Positions 50,981-59,697 of a stretch of DNA of 64,000 nucleotides are shown here, in pieces. The notes beneath the pieces were generated by a model. That model was not told where the DNA came from and searched no databases. It saw only the letters and a program-made list of their open reading frames with translations. The position numbers and the translations under genes were made by a program. The DNA is from Allokutzneria sp. A3M-2-11 16 (GTDB lineage Bacteria > Actinomycetota > Actinomycetes > Mycobacteriales > Pseudonocardiaceae): positions 434,001 through 498,000 of the forward strand of contig NZ_JANAVO010000004.1 in the NCBI RefSeq assembly GCF_024213555.1, given 5' to 3'. Every line of letters begins with the position of its first letter. Positions within the stretch are counted from its first letter, which is position 1.

Positions 50981-51582
50981 TGCGCGGACCAACCGCCTGG
51001 GCCGTCACAGCAGTTCTGCTGGTCGTGGCGACTGGATGCACGGCGATCAGCGCGGGAGAACCAGTCCCCGGAGTCACAAGCGGCTCAACCGAGAACACGG
51101 TCGCGCCGCCGGTGACCCAGCCAGCGCTGTCCTTCGGGCGTTTCACATCCCAGCCCTGTCAGATCCTGCGTCGGGAGCAGCTGGCCGCGTCGGGGACGAC
51201 CAAGGACCCGGGTGAGGCGAAGACACAGGTCGTCGGACCCGAATGCGGTTGGCAGGCGGACGCTGTGTCAGGAACCCACATCGCAGTGACATTCCTGACC
51301 AACACCCGCGGTCTGGACGCCCTCTACTCCACCCGGGACGAGGGCTTCGGGTACTTCGCGCCGACCGAGGTTTCCGGCTATCCGGCGGTCAATACAGACA
51401 ACAGGAAGCCCATCGGAAGAACCACGCCGGAAGGGGTGTGTTTCACCGCGGTGGCGGTCGCCAAGGCCGTGGCGTTCCAGGTGCACGTGACGGCGTTCAA
51501 CCCGAATCCTGACAATGACGCGCCGTGCAAGGCGTCGGAGCGGATCGCGGCGATGGTCCTGGAAAACCTCAGGGCGGGCTGA
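50977..51582 (+). CDS. DUF3558-family lipoprotein
   Basis: Predicted 201 aa; GTG 50977 overlaps the previous stop, with ATG 50980 right after. Signal with lipobox VLLVVATGC. DUF3558 core: PCQILRREQLAASG, PECGWQADAVSGTHIAVTFL, GVCFTAVAVAKAVAFQVHV and a final PCKASERIAAMVLENL, with paired cysteines. Surface-anchored. This family is regularly next to PPE/ESX-like genes in Pseudonocardiales, as here. Confidence 0.85.
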   Translation: MMRGPTAWAVTAVLLVVATGCTAISAGEPVPGVTSGSTENTVAPPVTQPALSFGRFTSQPCQILRREQLAASGTTKDPGEAKTQVVGPECGWQADAVSGTHIAVTFLTNTRGLDALYSTRDEGFGYFAPTEVSGYPAVNTDNRKPIGRTTPEGVCFTAVAVAKAVAFQVHVTAFNPNPDNDAPCKASERIAAMVLENLRAG

Positions 51583-51585
51583 GCG

Positions 51586-52734
51586 ATGTTCACCAACGAG
51601 ATCGCGGGAGAACCCAGACCGGCGGGCTACGACGCGGAGACCATCTACAACTGGTTCCACGACAGCGAAGGCCCGCAACCGATCCTCTCCGCCAGCGAGA
51701 CGATCCTGAGGCAGATCGTCACCGGCCACGCCGAGGTGAACGCGATGATCAAGCGCGTGATCGAGGACTCCCGGGCGGTGTGGGACGGGCGCGCCGCCGA
51801 CGCCGCGCGGGGTGGGATCGGCCCGATGGGAACGTGGGCCGACCAGATCACCGACGGAGCGACCAGCGCGCAGGGCCAGGTCGCGGCCGCCCGCGACGCC
51901 TTCCACCGCGCGAAGAACAGCGTCGAACCGCCGCTCCGCCAACCCGATCCGCGCCAGGTCACCATCGAGTTCACCCCGTTCGGCGGAATGGACCCGACGA
52001 AGTTCGTCAAGGCGGTGGAGAAGTGGCAGGCGAACCAGAGCCACAACGTCCACGTGCTGGAGAGCTACGGGACGAGCACGAACACCGCCGTGCGCGCCCT
52101 TCCCGAGTTCGTGCTGCCGGAGGGCGTCGGCGGCGAGGTCAAGCCACCCGCCCCGCCGTCACCGGACCCCGGCGGACCGCCGATCGGGCCGCCCAGCGAT
52201 CCCGGTGGTCGCGGGCCGCGAGGCGGCAACCTCGACGAAAGCGGCCCCGGAGTCACCAACGGCTCCGGGCAGCGCGGCGAGTCGGAGAACGCCGCGTTCG
52301 CACCGCAGCCTGGGCAGCACGGCCAGGCGGGCCCAGCGCCTTGGCGGCCCGAGCCGGGCAACCAGGGCACCCCGGACCAGAGCGGCTTCACCGGTGCGAT
52401 CGGCGGCTTGGGCGCCTTCGGAGGCGGCCTCGCAGTCGGTGGTGGAGTCGGCGCCGGTGGCTGGGGCGGCGGCGACTCACGCGAGAAACCCGGCCAGGGC
52501 GGACGCGGCGCGCCAGGCGAGAACAACCGTGGCACCACCGGAACATCCTCGACCACCCGAGGCGGCGGGAAGCCGACAGCCACTCCCTTGGCCGGGCCCC
52601 TGCCCGGGCCGACCGGCAAGGCCGAGGACGAGGAGCGCCAACGGCCGTCCTGGCTGGTGGAGGTCGACGACGTGTTCACCAACGACATGCAGCGGGTCGC
52701 GCCCCCGGTGATCGGCGAAGACCCCGGGGACTGA
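51586..52734 (+). CDS. PPE-like ESX substrate candidate
   Basis: Predicted 382 aa, ATG 51586, three bases after the lipoprotein stop. N-terminal ~180 residues are helical (ETIYNWFHDSEGPQPILSASETILRQIVTGHAEVNAMIKRVIEDSRAVWDGRAADAAR, then DQITDGATSAQGQVAAARDAFHRAKNSV), like the PPE/WXG part. Residues ~180-355 are a Gly/Pro-rich disordered linker. The C-terminus PSWLVEVDDVFTNDMQRVAPPVIGE is the short conserved end typical of Pseudonocardiales ESX proteins. No EccC or EccD is in the window. Confidence 0.72.
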   Translation: MFTNEIAGEPRPAGYDAETIYNWFHDSEGPQPILSASETILRQIVTGHAEVNAMIKRVIEDSRAVWDGRAADAARGGIGPMGTWADQITDGATSAQGQVAAARDAFHRAKNSVEPPLRQPDPRQVTIEFTPFGGMDPTKFVKAVEKWQANQSHNVHVLESYGTSTNTAVRALPEFVLPEGVGGEVKPPAPPSPDPGGPPIGPPSDPGGRGPRGGNLDESGPGVTNGSGQRGESENAAFAPQPGQHGQAGPAPWRPEPGNQGTPDQSGFTGAIGGLGAFGGGLAVGGGVGAGGWGGGDSREKPGQGGRGAPGENNRGTTGTSSTTRGGGKPTATPLAGPLPGPTGKAEDEERQRPSWLVEVDDVFTNDMQRVAPPVIGEDPGD

Positions 52735-52739
52735 CCCCG

Positions 52740-53480
52740 CTACAGGCCGACGAGGCGGTACAGCTCGCCGATCTCGGTCGCGGTGAGATCGCGCATGACA
52801 CCCGGCTTCTGCGTGCTCAGGAAGACCGGCCCGATCGCGGTGCGGACCAGCCGCTGCACCGGGTGGCCGACCGCGTCCAGCAGCCGCCGCACGATGTGGT
52901 TGCGGCCCTCGTGCAGCACCACCTCGACCAGCGCGCGGCCGGAGTTGTTGTCCTTCATCTTGAAGCCGTCGACGACGACGGGGCCGTCCTCCAGCTCCAC
53001 CCCGGCCCGCAGCTGCCTGCCGACCTCCTTGGAGACCGGTCCGGGCACCTCGGCCAGGTAGGTCTTGAGCACCTTGTACGACGGGTGCGTCAGCCGGTGC
53101 GCCAGCTCCCCGTCGTTGGTCAGCAGCAGCAGCCCCTCGGTGTCCGCGTCCAGCCTGCCCACGTGGAACAGCCGCTCGTCGCGCTCCCGCACCAGGTCGC
53201 CGACGCAGGACCGGCCGCGGTCGTCGGACATCGTGGTGTGCATGCCGCGCGGCTTGTTCAGCGCCACGTGCGCCAGCTCGTCGGTGATCATCACGCGGAG
53301 GCCGTCCACGTGGATGACGGCGGTCTCCGGGTCGACGCGGCGGCCCTGCTCGGTGACGACCTCGCCGTTCACCTTGACCCGCCCGTCGGCGATCATGTCC
53401 TCGGCGACGCGGCGCGAACCCACGCCCGCCTTGGCGAGGACCTTCTGCAACCGGACGCCATCCGGCTCTTCGTCATACAT
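52740..53480 (-). CDS. rluB: 23S rRNA pseudouridine synthase RluB-like
   Basis: Predicted 246 aa. S4 domain VRLQKVLAKAGVGSRRVAEDMIADGRVKVNG first, then the pseudouridine synthase core with the catalytic HVGRLDADTEGLLLLTNDGE and the late HEGRNHIVRRLLDAVGHPVQRLVRTAIGP. Modifies large-subunit rRNA. Overlaps the scpB stop by 8 bp, the usual actinobacterial arrangement. In a coupled operon parA-scpA-scpB-rluB. Confidence 0.93.
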   Translation of the reverse strand: MYDEEPDGVRLQKVLAKAGVGSRRVAEDMIADGRVKVNGEVVTEQGRRVDPETAVIHVDGLRVMITDELAHVALNKPRGMHTTMSDDRGRSCVGDLVRERDERLFHVGRLDADTEGLLLLTNDGELAHRLTHPSYKVLKTYLAEVPGPVSKEVGRQLRAGVELEDGPVVVDGFKMKDNNSGRALVEVVLHEGRNHIVRRLLDAVGHPVQRLVRTAIGPVFLSTQKPGVMRDLTATEIGELYRLVGL

Positions 53481-54462
53481 CGTCGATCATGTCCACTTCG
53501 GGCAGCAGGGGGGCGAGTTTGGGCAGGTCCTCCAGCGAGGTCAGCCCCAGTCGCTCCAGGAACAGCTCGGTCGTGCGGTAAAGGATGCCGTTGGTGTCGG
53601 GGTCGGCGCCGGTCTCCTCGATCAGCCCACGGGCCAGCAGCGTACGGATGACGCCGTCGACGTTCACCCCGCGCACCGCGGCGACCCTGGCCCGGGTCAC
53701 CGGCTGCCGGTAGGCGATCACCGCGAGGGTCTCCAGCGCGGCCCTCGTCAGCTTCGCCCGCTGCCCGTCCAGCAGGAAGCGTTCCACGTACGGCGCGAAC
53801 CGGTCCCGCGTGTAGAACCGCCAGCCGTCGGCGACGCGGCGCAGGTCGATCCCGCTGCCCGCCTCGGTGTAGCGGGCCGACAACCGGCGCAGCGCCGCCG
53901 CGACCCTGGCCACCGGCTGGTCCACCGCGTTGGCGAGCACCTCGTCCGAACCGGGGCTGTCGATCACCAGCAGCAGCGACTCCAGTGCCGCCTCCAGCTC
54001 GGACTCCTCGACCAGTTCCGGTCCGGCTTCCTCGATCTCCTCGCCCTCCGGCTCGGGTTCGGGGTCCGGCTCGGGCGCGGGTCCGGGTTCCGGTGCGGCG
54101 TCGACGGTGGGCGCGGGCGCACCCGTCGCGAACCGCCCGGCCGCCTCGGAGTACGCCGCGATCCGCCGGGACTCGGCGTCGTCCTCGGGCACCTCTCCCG
54201 TGACGGCGACGGTCTCGGCCTCGGCCACGGCCGCTTCCTCAGCGGCGGCAACGATCTCGGGCGCCTCCACCGGTTCGGTCACCTCGGCGCAGGCGGCGTC
54301 GACGGCCTCTTCCGCCGAAGCCACCGGCTCGTCCTCTGGCCGGGGCAGGCCGAGCAGCAGCTCCACCGGCTGTCTGCGCGTGGTCTCCGAGGCCCGCATC
54401 CACTCCGGCCGCGGCCGGTCCCCGGAACCTGAACCGTCCACAGTGGACTCCGGGTCGTTCAC
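53473..54462 (-). CDS. scpB: Segregation and condensation protein B with long acidic N-terminus
   Basis: Predicted 329 aa, long for ScpB. The first ~155 residues are low complexity and Glu/Pro/Ala-rich (PAPEPDPEPEPEGEE), not part of the fold. The winged-helix core follows: ELEAALESLLLVIDSPGSDEVLANAV, GIDLRRVADGWRFYTRDRFAPYVERFL, RAALETLAVIAYRQPVTRARVAAVRGVNVDGVIRTLLARGLI. Forms the kleisin complex with ScpA and SMC. GTG start overlaps the scpA stop (GTGA). Confidence 0.9.
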   Translation of the reverse strand: MNDPESTVDGSGSGDRPRPEWMRASETTRRQPVELLLGLPRPEDEPVASAEEAVDAACAEVTEPVEAPEIVAAAEEAAVAEAETVAVTGEVPEDDAESRRIAAYSEAAGRFATGAPAPTVDAAPEPGPAPEPDPEPEPEGEEIEEAGPELVEESELEAALESLLLVIDSPGSDEVLANAVDQPVARVAAALRRLSARYTEAGSGIDLRRVADGWRFYTRDRFAPYVERFLLDGQRAKLTRAALETLAVIAYRQPVTRARVAAVRGVNVDGVIRTLLARGLIEETGADPDTNGILYRTTELFLERLGLTSLEDLPKLAPLLPEVDMIDDV

Positions 54463-55331
54463 CCGTACTCCTCCTCATCGCTTTCGGCCCGCTCCAGTGC
54501 GACGGCCGCGTCCCGCCTGGCCTCCTCGGCGCTGCCGCCGACCCACCGCACGGCCAGCTCGCCGAGCGGCTCCGGCTGGTCGAACTGCAGCACGGCCTCG
54601 CGGAAGAGCTCCAGCAGCGCCAGGAACCGCGCCACCACCTCGATCGGGTGCTCGCAGTCGGCGACCAGTTCGCTGAACGTGAGCTGCCCGCACTCGGCCA
54701 GCCGCACCCGGATCGCCGCGACCTCCGAGCGCACCGACACCTGGTGCATGTGCAAGTGCGCCAAGGACACCGTGGGCGGCGGCTTCGGCCGGAACACCGT
54801 CGCGGCGATCTCGGCGAACTGCCGGGGGCTGACGCCGAGCATCACCTCGGGCAGCAGGTCGGCGTAGCGGTCCTCCAGCGCGACCGAACGCGGGTAGCGG
54901 CGCAGCGCCCCCGCCTCCAGTTCGCCGAACAACGCCGCGACCTGCTTGTAGGCCCGGTACTGCAGCAGCCGCGCGAACAGCAGGTCGCGGGCCTCCAGCA
55001 GCGCCAGGTCCTCCTCGTTCTCCACGTCCGCCGACGGCAGCAGCCGGGCCGCCTTCAGGTCGAGCAGGGTCGCCGCGACCACCAGGAACTCGGTGGTCTC
55101 GTCCAGGTCCCAGTCCGAGCCCAGTCCGCGGATGTGCGCGATGAACTCGTCGGTGACCTTGTGCAGCGCCACCTCGGTGACGTCCATCTCGTGCTGCGAG
55201 ATCAGTTGCAGCAGCAGGTCGAACGGGCCCTCGAAGTTCGCCAGGTGCACCCGGAACTTCCCGTCCGGCGGCGGCACGAGGACCGGCTCGCCACCGGCCT
55301 CGGCGACGAGTGCGTCTTCGCCAGAACTCAC
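54459..55331 (-). CDS. scpA: Segregation and condensation protein A
   Basis: Predicted 290 aa. Classic ScpA: FRVHLANFEGPFDLLLQLISQHEMDVTEVALHKVTDEFIAHI at the start, FLVVAATLLDLKAARLLP, and the C-terminal winged helix with VVARFLALLELFREAVLQFDQPEPLGEL. Kleisin that bridges SMC heads. GTG 55331 lies four bases after the parA stop. Confidence 0.93.
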   Translation of the reverse strand: MSSGEDALVAEAGGEPVLVPPPDGKFRVHLANFEGPFDLLLQLISQHEMDVTEVALHKVTDEFIAHIRGLGSDWDLDETTEFLVVAATLLDLKAARLLPSADVENEEDLALLEARDLLFARLLQYRAYKQVAALFGELEAGALRRYPRSVALEDRYADLLPEVMLGVSPRQFAEIAATVFRPKPPPTVSLAHLHMHQVSVRSEVAAIRVRLAECGQLTFSELVADCEHPIEVVARFLALLELFREAVLQFDQPEPLGELAVRWVGGSAEEARRDAAVALERAESDEEEYG

Positions 55332-55335
55332 GCCA

Positions 55336-56274
55336 TCACCGGGCGATCACCTCGCGGGCCAGCGCCCGGTACGCCTTGGCACCGCTGGAGCGCGGGGCCC
55401 AGCTGGTGATCGGCTCACCGGCGACGGTCGTCTCCGGGAACCGGACGGTGCGGTTGATCACCGTGTCGAACACGATTTCTCCGAACGCCTCGACCACTCG
55501 GGCCATCACTTCGCGGGAGTGCAGCGTACGGGGGTCGTACATGGTGGCGAGGATGCCGGTGATCTCCAGGTCCGGATTCAGCCGTTCGCGCACCTTCTCG
55601 ATCGTGTCGATCAGCAGCGCCACCCCGCGCAGGCTGAAGAACTCGCACTCCAGCGGGATCAGCACGCCGTGCGCGGCGGCCAGCGCGTTCACCGTGAGCA
55701 GGCCGAGCGAGGGCTGGCAGTCGATCAGGATGTAGTCGTAGTTGTCGATCACCGGCCGCAGCGTGCGGCCCAGGGTCTGCTCCCGGCCGACCTCGGAGAC
55801 CAGCTGCACCTCGGCGGCGGAGAGGTCGATGTTGCTCGGCAGCAGGTCCATGGCGGGGACGCAGGTGCGCAGCACCGTCTCCTCGACGGTGGTCTCGCGC
55901 TCCATGAGCACGTTGTAGATCGTCCGTTCGAGGTGGTGCGGCTGCATGCCGAGGCCGACCGAGAGCGCGCCCTGCGGGTCGAAGTCCACCAGCAGCACCC
56001 GGCGGCCGAACTCCGCGAGCGCCGCGCCGAGGTTGATCGTGGACGTGGTCTTGCCGACCCCGCCCTTCTGGTTGCACAGGGCCAGGATTCGCGCCGGGCC
56101 GTGCTCGGCGACCAGCGGCGGCTCCGGGACCTGGCGCAGCGGGCGGCCGGTCGGGCCGAGACCGCTCTCGCCGAAGTCGACGTCCTCCTCGGTGTGGTCG
56201 GCGGGCCGCGGTGCGAGATTGAGATCGTCCACCTCACCACGGGACCGTCCCCAGGACGGTTGCGGTGTCGACAT
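55336..56274 (-). CDS. parA: ParA/Soj-family chromosome partitioning ATPase
   Basis: Predicted 312 aa from ATG 56274 (GAGGAG upstream; the extra 17-residue lead from 56325 lacks a ribosome site). Deviant Walker A CNQKGGVGKTTSTINLG, then LLVDFDPQGALSVGLG, ILIDCQPSLGLLTVNAL, and GVALLIDTIEKV. It lies in the scpA/scpB operon, not beside parB and oriC, so it is the second, scp-linked ParA seen in actinobacteria. Confidence 0.9.
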   Translation of the reverse strand: MSTPQPSWGRSRGEVDDLNLAPRPADHTEEDVDFGESGLGPTGRPLRQVPEPPLVAEHGPARILALCNQKGGVGKTTSTINLGAALAEFGRRVLLVDFDPQGALSVGLGMQPHHLERTIYNVLMERETTVEETVLRTCVPAMDLLPSNIDLSAAEVQLVSEVGREQTLGRTLRPVIDNYDYILIDCQPSLGLLTVNALAAAHGVLIPLECEFFSLRGVALLIDTIEKVRERLNPDLEITGILATMYDPRTLHSREVMARVVEAFGEIVFDTVINRTVRFPETTVAGEPITSWAPRSSGAKAYRALAREVIAR

Positions 56275-56466
56275 GGCGAACCGGCTCCTCGTCTCCGCGT
56301 CCCCGGGCCGCCCCCGGAGGATCATGATCTGCGCATAACCTTCCGCAGCCTAGGCGGCGCCCGGCGACATCAGCAACGTACCGCCCGGCGTGTTGTCAAG
56401 GCAGGTCAGCACGGTGCACCCAAGCGGATGACGGAAGCCAACTCCCGCCATCCGCCGGGTGGGAGA

Positions 56467-58005
56467 TCAGTAGCGGCTGATCGGGGCGAACTCGGTGGTG
56501 TCGTCCTGGTCCTCCGGCCTGCCGAGGCCGAGACCGGTCCGGGTGACGCTCTTCGCGCCCAGCCCGATGTTGGCGTACACCCTCGGCTTGCGGCCGCGCA
56601 GGCGGAAACCCCACAGCAGACCGACGAGCAACAGCACCAGGTAGCCGCCGGGGATCGCCCAGTGCAGCGTCGAGTTCGGCGGCACACCGAGCGTCACGTC
56701 GAAGTTCGCCAGCACCAGCACGAACGCCACCAGCGTGCTCGCCGCGGCCAGCACCGGAGCGATCGTGCGCTTCCACGCGCTCTCCGGCGTGAGCGTCCTC
56801 GCGAAGAACAGGACGATGGCGAAGGAGGTCAGCACGATCAGCAGCAGGATGCCCATGGCGCCCGCGCTGGTCCAGATGAAGAACACGTCCCGCAGCGGGT
56901 GCAGCCCCGCGACACCGAAACAGATGATCGCGACGAAGCCGAGCACGCTCTGCAGGATCGACCCGCCCCTCGGCGAGCTGTTGCGCGAGGAGGTCTGCCC
57001 GAAGAAGGAGGGCAGGAGCCGCTCGCGGCCCATGGCGAAGGCGTAGCGCGCCGCGGCGTTGTGGAAGGCGATCAGGCACGCCAGCACACTGGTGACGTAG
57101 AGGAACCGGCCGATGCCGACCATCATGACGCCGAGCTGGTCCCCGGCGAGCCGGAAGACCAGCTCCGACCCGTGGGTCCCGGCCTGCTCGGTGATCCGGC
57201 CGGGGCCGGTGGACACGCTCATCGCCCAGGAGCCGAGCACGTAGAGCAGCGTGGTCACGCCGAGCGAGAGGTAGGTGGCCACCGGCACCGTCCGGCCGGG
57301 GACCTTGGCCTCCTCGCTGAAGACCACCGCGGTCTCGAAGCCGACGAACCCGAGGACCGCCAGGCAGAACAGCGCTCCGACACCGGGCTCGAACAGGTGT
57401 TGCGGCGCAAGGGTTTCCAGGCTCACGGTGCCGCCTGCCGGATGCAGGAGGAAGGAGACCGCGTACACGAGGATCACCAGGCACTCGGCGATCATCAGCA
57501 CCGCGAGGATCTTGCCGTTGAGGTCGATGTGCTGCGTGCCCAGGACCGCGACGATCGCCCAGCCGACCAGCGAGATGACCCACCAGGCGACGTCGATGCC
57601 GAACCAGGCTCGCAGCAACGGCTGCGCGGCGTCCCCGAGCGCGCCGTACACGCCGATCTGCATGGCGTTGTAGGACGCCAGCGCCAGCCAGCTCGCGGCG
57701 ACGCCCGCGGGTCTGCCGAGCCCCTTGGCGATGTAGGCGTTGAACGCTCCCGCGTTGGGCACGTACGGGGCCATCGTCACGTAGCCCACGCAGAACACGG
57801 CGAGCACGACGCCCATCGCCAGGAAACCGATCGGGATGCCGATCTGGCCGGTGACCGCGTAGCCGGTGGTGGTCACACCGGCGAGCACGGTGAACGGCGT
57901 GCACATGGAGATGGCGAAGTACGTCACCGCCGGGACACCCAGCCGGTTGGCCGCGAGGGCCGAGGTGACTTTGGTGTCCCCTCCTGCTGCGTTTGTGTTG
58001 AACAT
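56467..58005 (-). CDS. APC-superfamily permease 1 of 3
   Basis: Predicted 512 aa from ATG 58005 (GGAG upstream). Twelve predicted helices. Opening LGVPAVTYFAISMCTPFTVLAGVTTTGYAV, then VGYVTMAPYVPNAGAFNAYIAKGLGRPAG and GFETAVVFSEEAKVPGRTVPVATYLSLG, which is the APC consensus near helix 6-8. Tail LGLGRPEDQDDTTEFAPI. Nearly identical in layout to the next gene upstream, with long identical stretches, so it is a recent tandem copy. Amino acid or polyamine uptake is the family role; substrate unknown. Confidence 0.9.
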   Translation of the reverse strand: MFNTNAAGGDTKVTSALAANRLGVPAVTYFAISMCTPFTVLAGVTTTGYAVTGQIGIPIGFLAMGVVLAVFCVGYVTMAPYVPNAGAFNAYIAKGLGRPAGVAASWLALASYNAMQIGVYGALGDAAQPLLRAWFGIDVAWWVISLVGWAIVAVLGTQHIDLNGKILAVLMIAECLVILVYAVSFLLHPAGGTVSLETLAPQHLFEPGVGALFCLAVLGFVGFETAVVFSEEAKVPGRTVPVATYLSLGVTTLLYVLGSWAMSVSTGPGRITEQAGTHGSELVFRLAGDQLGVMMVGIGRFLYVTSVLACLIAFHNAAARYAFAMGRERLLPSFFGQTSSRNSSPRGGSILQSVLGFVAIICFGVAGLHPLRDVFFIWTSAGAMGILLLIVLTSFAIVLFFARTLTPESAWKRTIAPVLAAASTLVAFVLVLANFDVTLGVPPNSTLHWAIPGGYLVLLLVGLLWGFRLRGRKPRVYANIGLGAKSVTRTGLGLGRPEDQDDTTEFAPISRY

Positions 58006-58120
58006 TGGCACTGCTCCGGAGGGGAGAGGGGAACTGCTCGTCGGGGAAGGGGATCCGAGGCCGAAGGCCCGTGCGCGCCGCGATCTTCGCGACGCCGAAG
58101 GAGGGGATGCGCCGGTGGCT

Positions 58121-59659
58121 TCAGTAGCGGTTGATCGGGGCGAACTTCGCCGTGTCCGCCTGGTCCTCCGGTCTGCCGAGGCCGAGACCGGTCCGGGTGA
58201 CGCTCTTCGCGCCCAGCCCGATGCTGGCGTACACCCTCGGTTTCCGGCTGCGCAGGCGGAAACCCCACACCAGGCCCAAGAGCAACAGCACCAGGTAGCC
58301 GCCGGGGATCACCCAGCGAAGCGGCGAGTTCGCGGGCACGTCGAGGGTCTTGTCGAAGTTCGCCAGCACCAGCACGAACGCCACCAGCGTGCTCGCCGCG
58401 GCCAGCACCGGAGCGATCGTGCGCTTCCACGCGCTCTCCGGCGTGAGCGTCTTGGCGAAGAAGGACACGATCGCGAAGGCGGTCAGCACGATCAGCAGCA
58501 GGATGCCCAGGCTGCCCGCGCTGGTCCAGATGAAGAACACGTCCCGCAGCGGGTGCAGCCCGGCGATGGCGAAGGCGATGATCGCGACGAGCCCGAGCGC
58601 GCTCTGCAGGATCGACCCGCCCCTCGGCGAGCTGTTGCGCGAGGAGGTCTGCCCGAAGAAGGCTGGCAGCACCCGCTCCCGGCCCATGGCGAAGGCGTAG
58701 CGCGCCGCCGCGTTGTGGAAGGCGATCAGGCCCGCGAGCACACTGGTCGCGTAGAGGAACCGGCCGATGCCCATCATCGCGACGCCGAGCTGGTCCTGCG
58801 CGAGGTGGAAGACCAGCTCCGAGCCGTTGGCCCTGGCCATCTCCGCGACCCGGCCCGGACCCGTGGCCACGCTGATAGCCCAGGAGCCGAGCACGTAGAG
58901 CAGCGTGGTCACGCCGAGCGAGATGTAGGTGGCCACCGGGACCGTGCGGCCGGAGACCTTGGCCTCCTCGCTGAAGACCACCGCCGTCTCGAAGCCGACG
59001 AACCCGAGGATCGCCAGCGAGAACAGCGCCCCGGCTCCGGGCTCGAACAGGTGCGCCGGGTCCAGCGTCTCGAAGCTGACCACCCCGCCCGCGGGTTGCA
59101 GCAGGAAGGACACCGCGTACACGAGGATCACCAGGCACTCCGCGGCCATCAGCACCGCGAGGATCTTGCCGTTGAGGTCGATGTGCTGCGTGCCCAGGAA
59201 CGCCACGAGCGCCCACGCGCCCAGCGAGATGACCCACCACGCGATCTCCACGCCGAACCAGCTCTTGATCAGCGGCTGGGCGGCGTCGCCGAACGCCCCG
59301 TACACGCCGACCTGCATGGCGTTGTAGGACACCAGCGCCAGCCAGCCCGCCGCGACGCCCGCGGGCCTGCCGAGCCCCTTCGCGATGTAGGCGTTGAACG
59401 CCCCCGCGTTGGGCACGTAGGGCGCCATCGTCACGTACCCGACGCAGAACACGGCGAGCACGACGCCCATCGCCAGGAAGCCGATCGGGATGCCGATCTG
59501 CCCGGTGATGGCGTAGCCGGTGGTGACGGCGCCCGCCACCACGGTGAACGGCGCGCACATCGAGATGGCGAAGTACGTCACCGCCGGGACGCCCAGCCGG
59601 TCGGCGGCGAGGGCCGATGTGACGTCGGGGGCCCCTCCTGGCGCGTTTGCGTTGAACAT
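58121..59659 (-). CDS. APC-superfamily permease 2 of 3
   Basis: Predicted 512 aa, the same length as copy 1 and colinear with it. MFNANAPGG start and GVPAVTYFAISMCAPFTVVAG opening; copies differ mainly in helix 4-6 and the extracellular loops. Start ATG 59659 has GGAG upstream and the same GGAGCA..TGTTCAAC leader as copy 1. 115 bp separate it from copy 1 downstream. Distinct substrate tuning after duplication is likely. Confidence 0.9.
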   Translation of the reverse strand: MFNANAPGGAPDVTSALAADRLGVPAVTYFAISMCAPFTVVAGAVTTGYAITGQIGIPIGFLAMGVVLAVFCVGYVTMAPYVPNAGAFNAYIAKGLGRPAGVAAGWLALVSYNAMQVGVYGAFGDAAQPLIKSWFGVEIAWWVISLGAWALVAFLGTQHIDLNGKILAVLMAAECLVILVYAVSFLLQPAGGVVSFETLDPAHLFEPGAGALFSLAILGFVGFETAVVFSEEAKVSGRTVPVATYISLGVTTLLYVLGSWAISVATGPGRVAEMARANGSELVFHLAQDQLGVAMMGIGRFLYATSVLAGLIAFHNAAARYAFAMGRERVLPAFFGQTSSRNSSPRGGSILQSALGLVAIIAFAIAGLHPLRDVFFIWTSAGSLGILLLIVLTAFAIVSFFAKTLTPESAWKRTIAPVLAAASTLVAFVLVLANFDKTLDVPANSPLRWVIPGGYLVLLLLGLVWGFRLRSRKPRVYASIGLGAKSVTRTGLGLGRPEDQADTAKFAPINRY

Positions 59660-59697
59660 TGCAGTGCTCCGGGGGATGTGGGGGGTGGGGGGAACAG

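Noticed and set aside
55093-58134. A plus-strand ORF of more than 1000 codons opposite scpA, parA and the first permease
   Set aside because: Composition is His/Arg/Gln-rich without motifs; the minus-strand genes are well-known families with full motifs.
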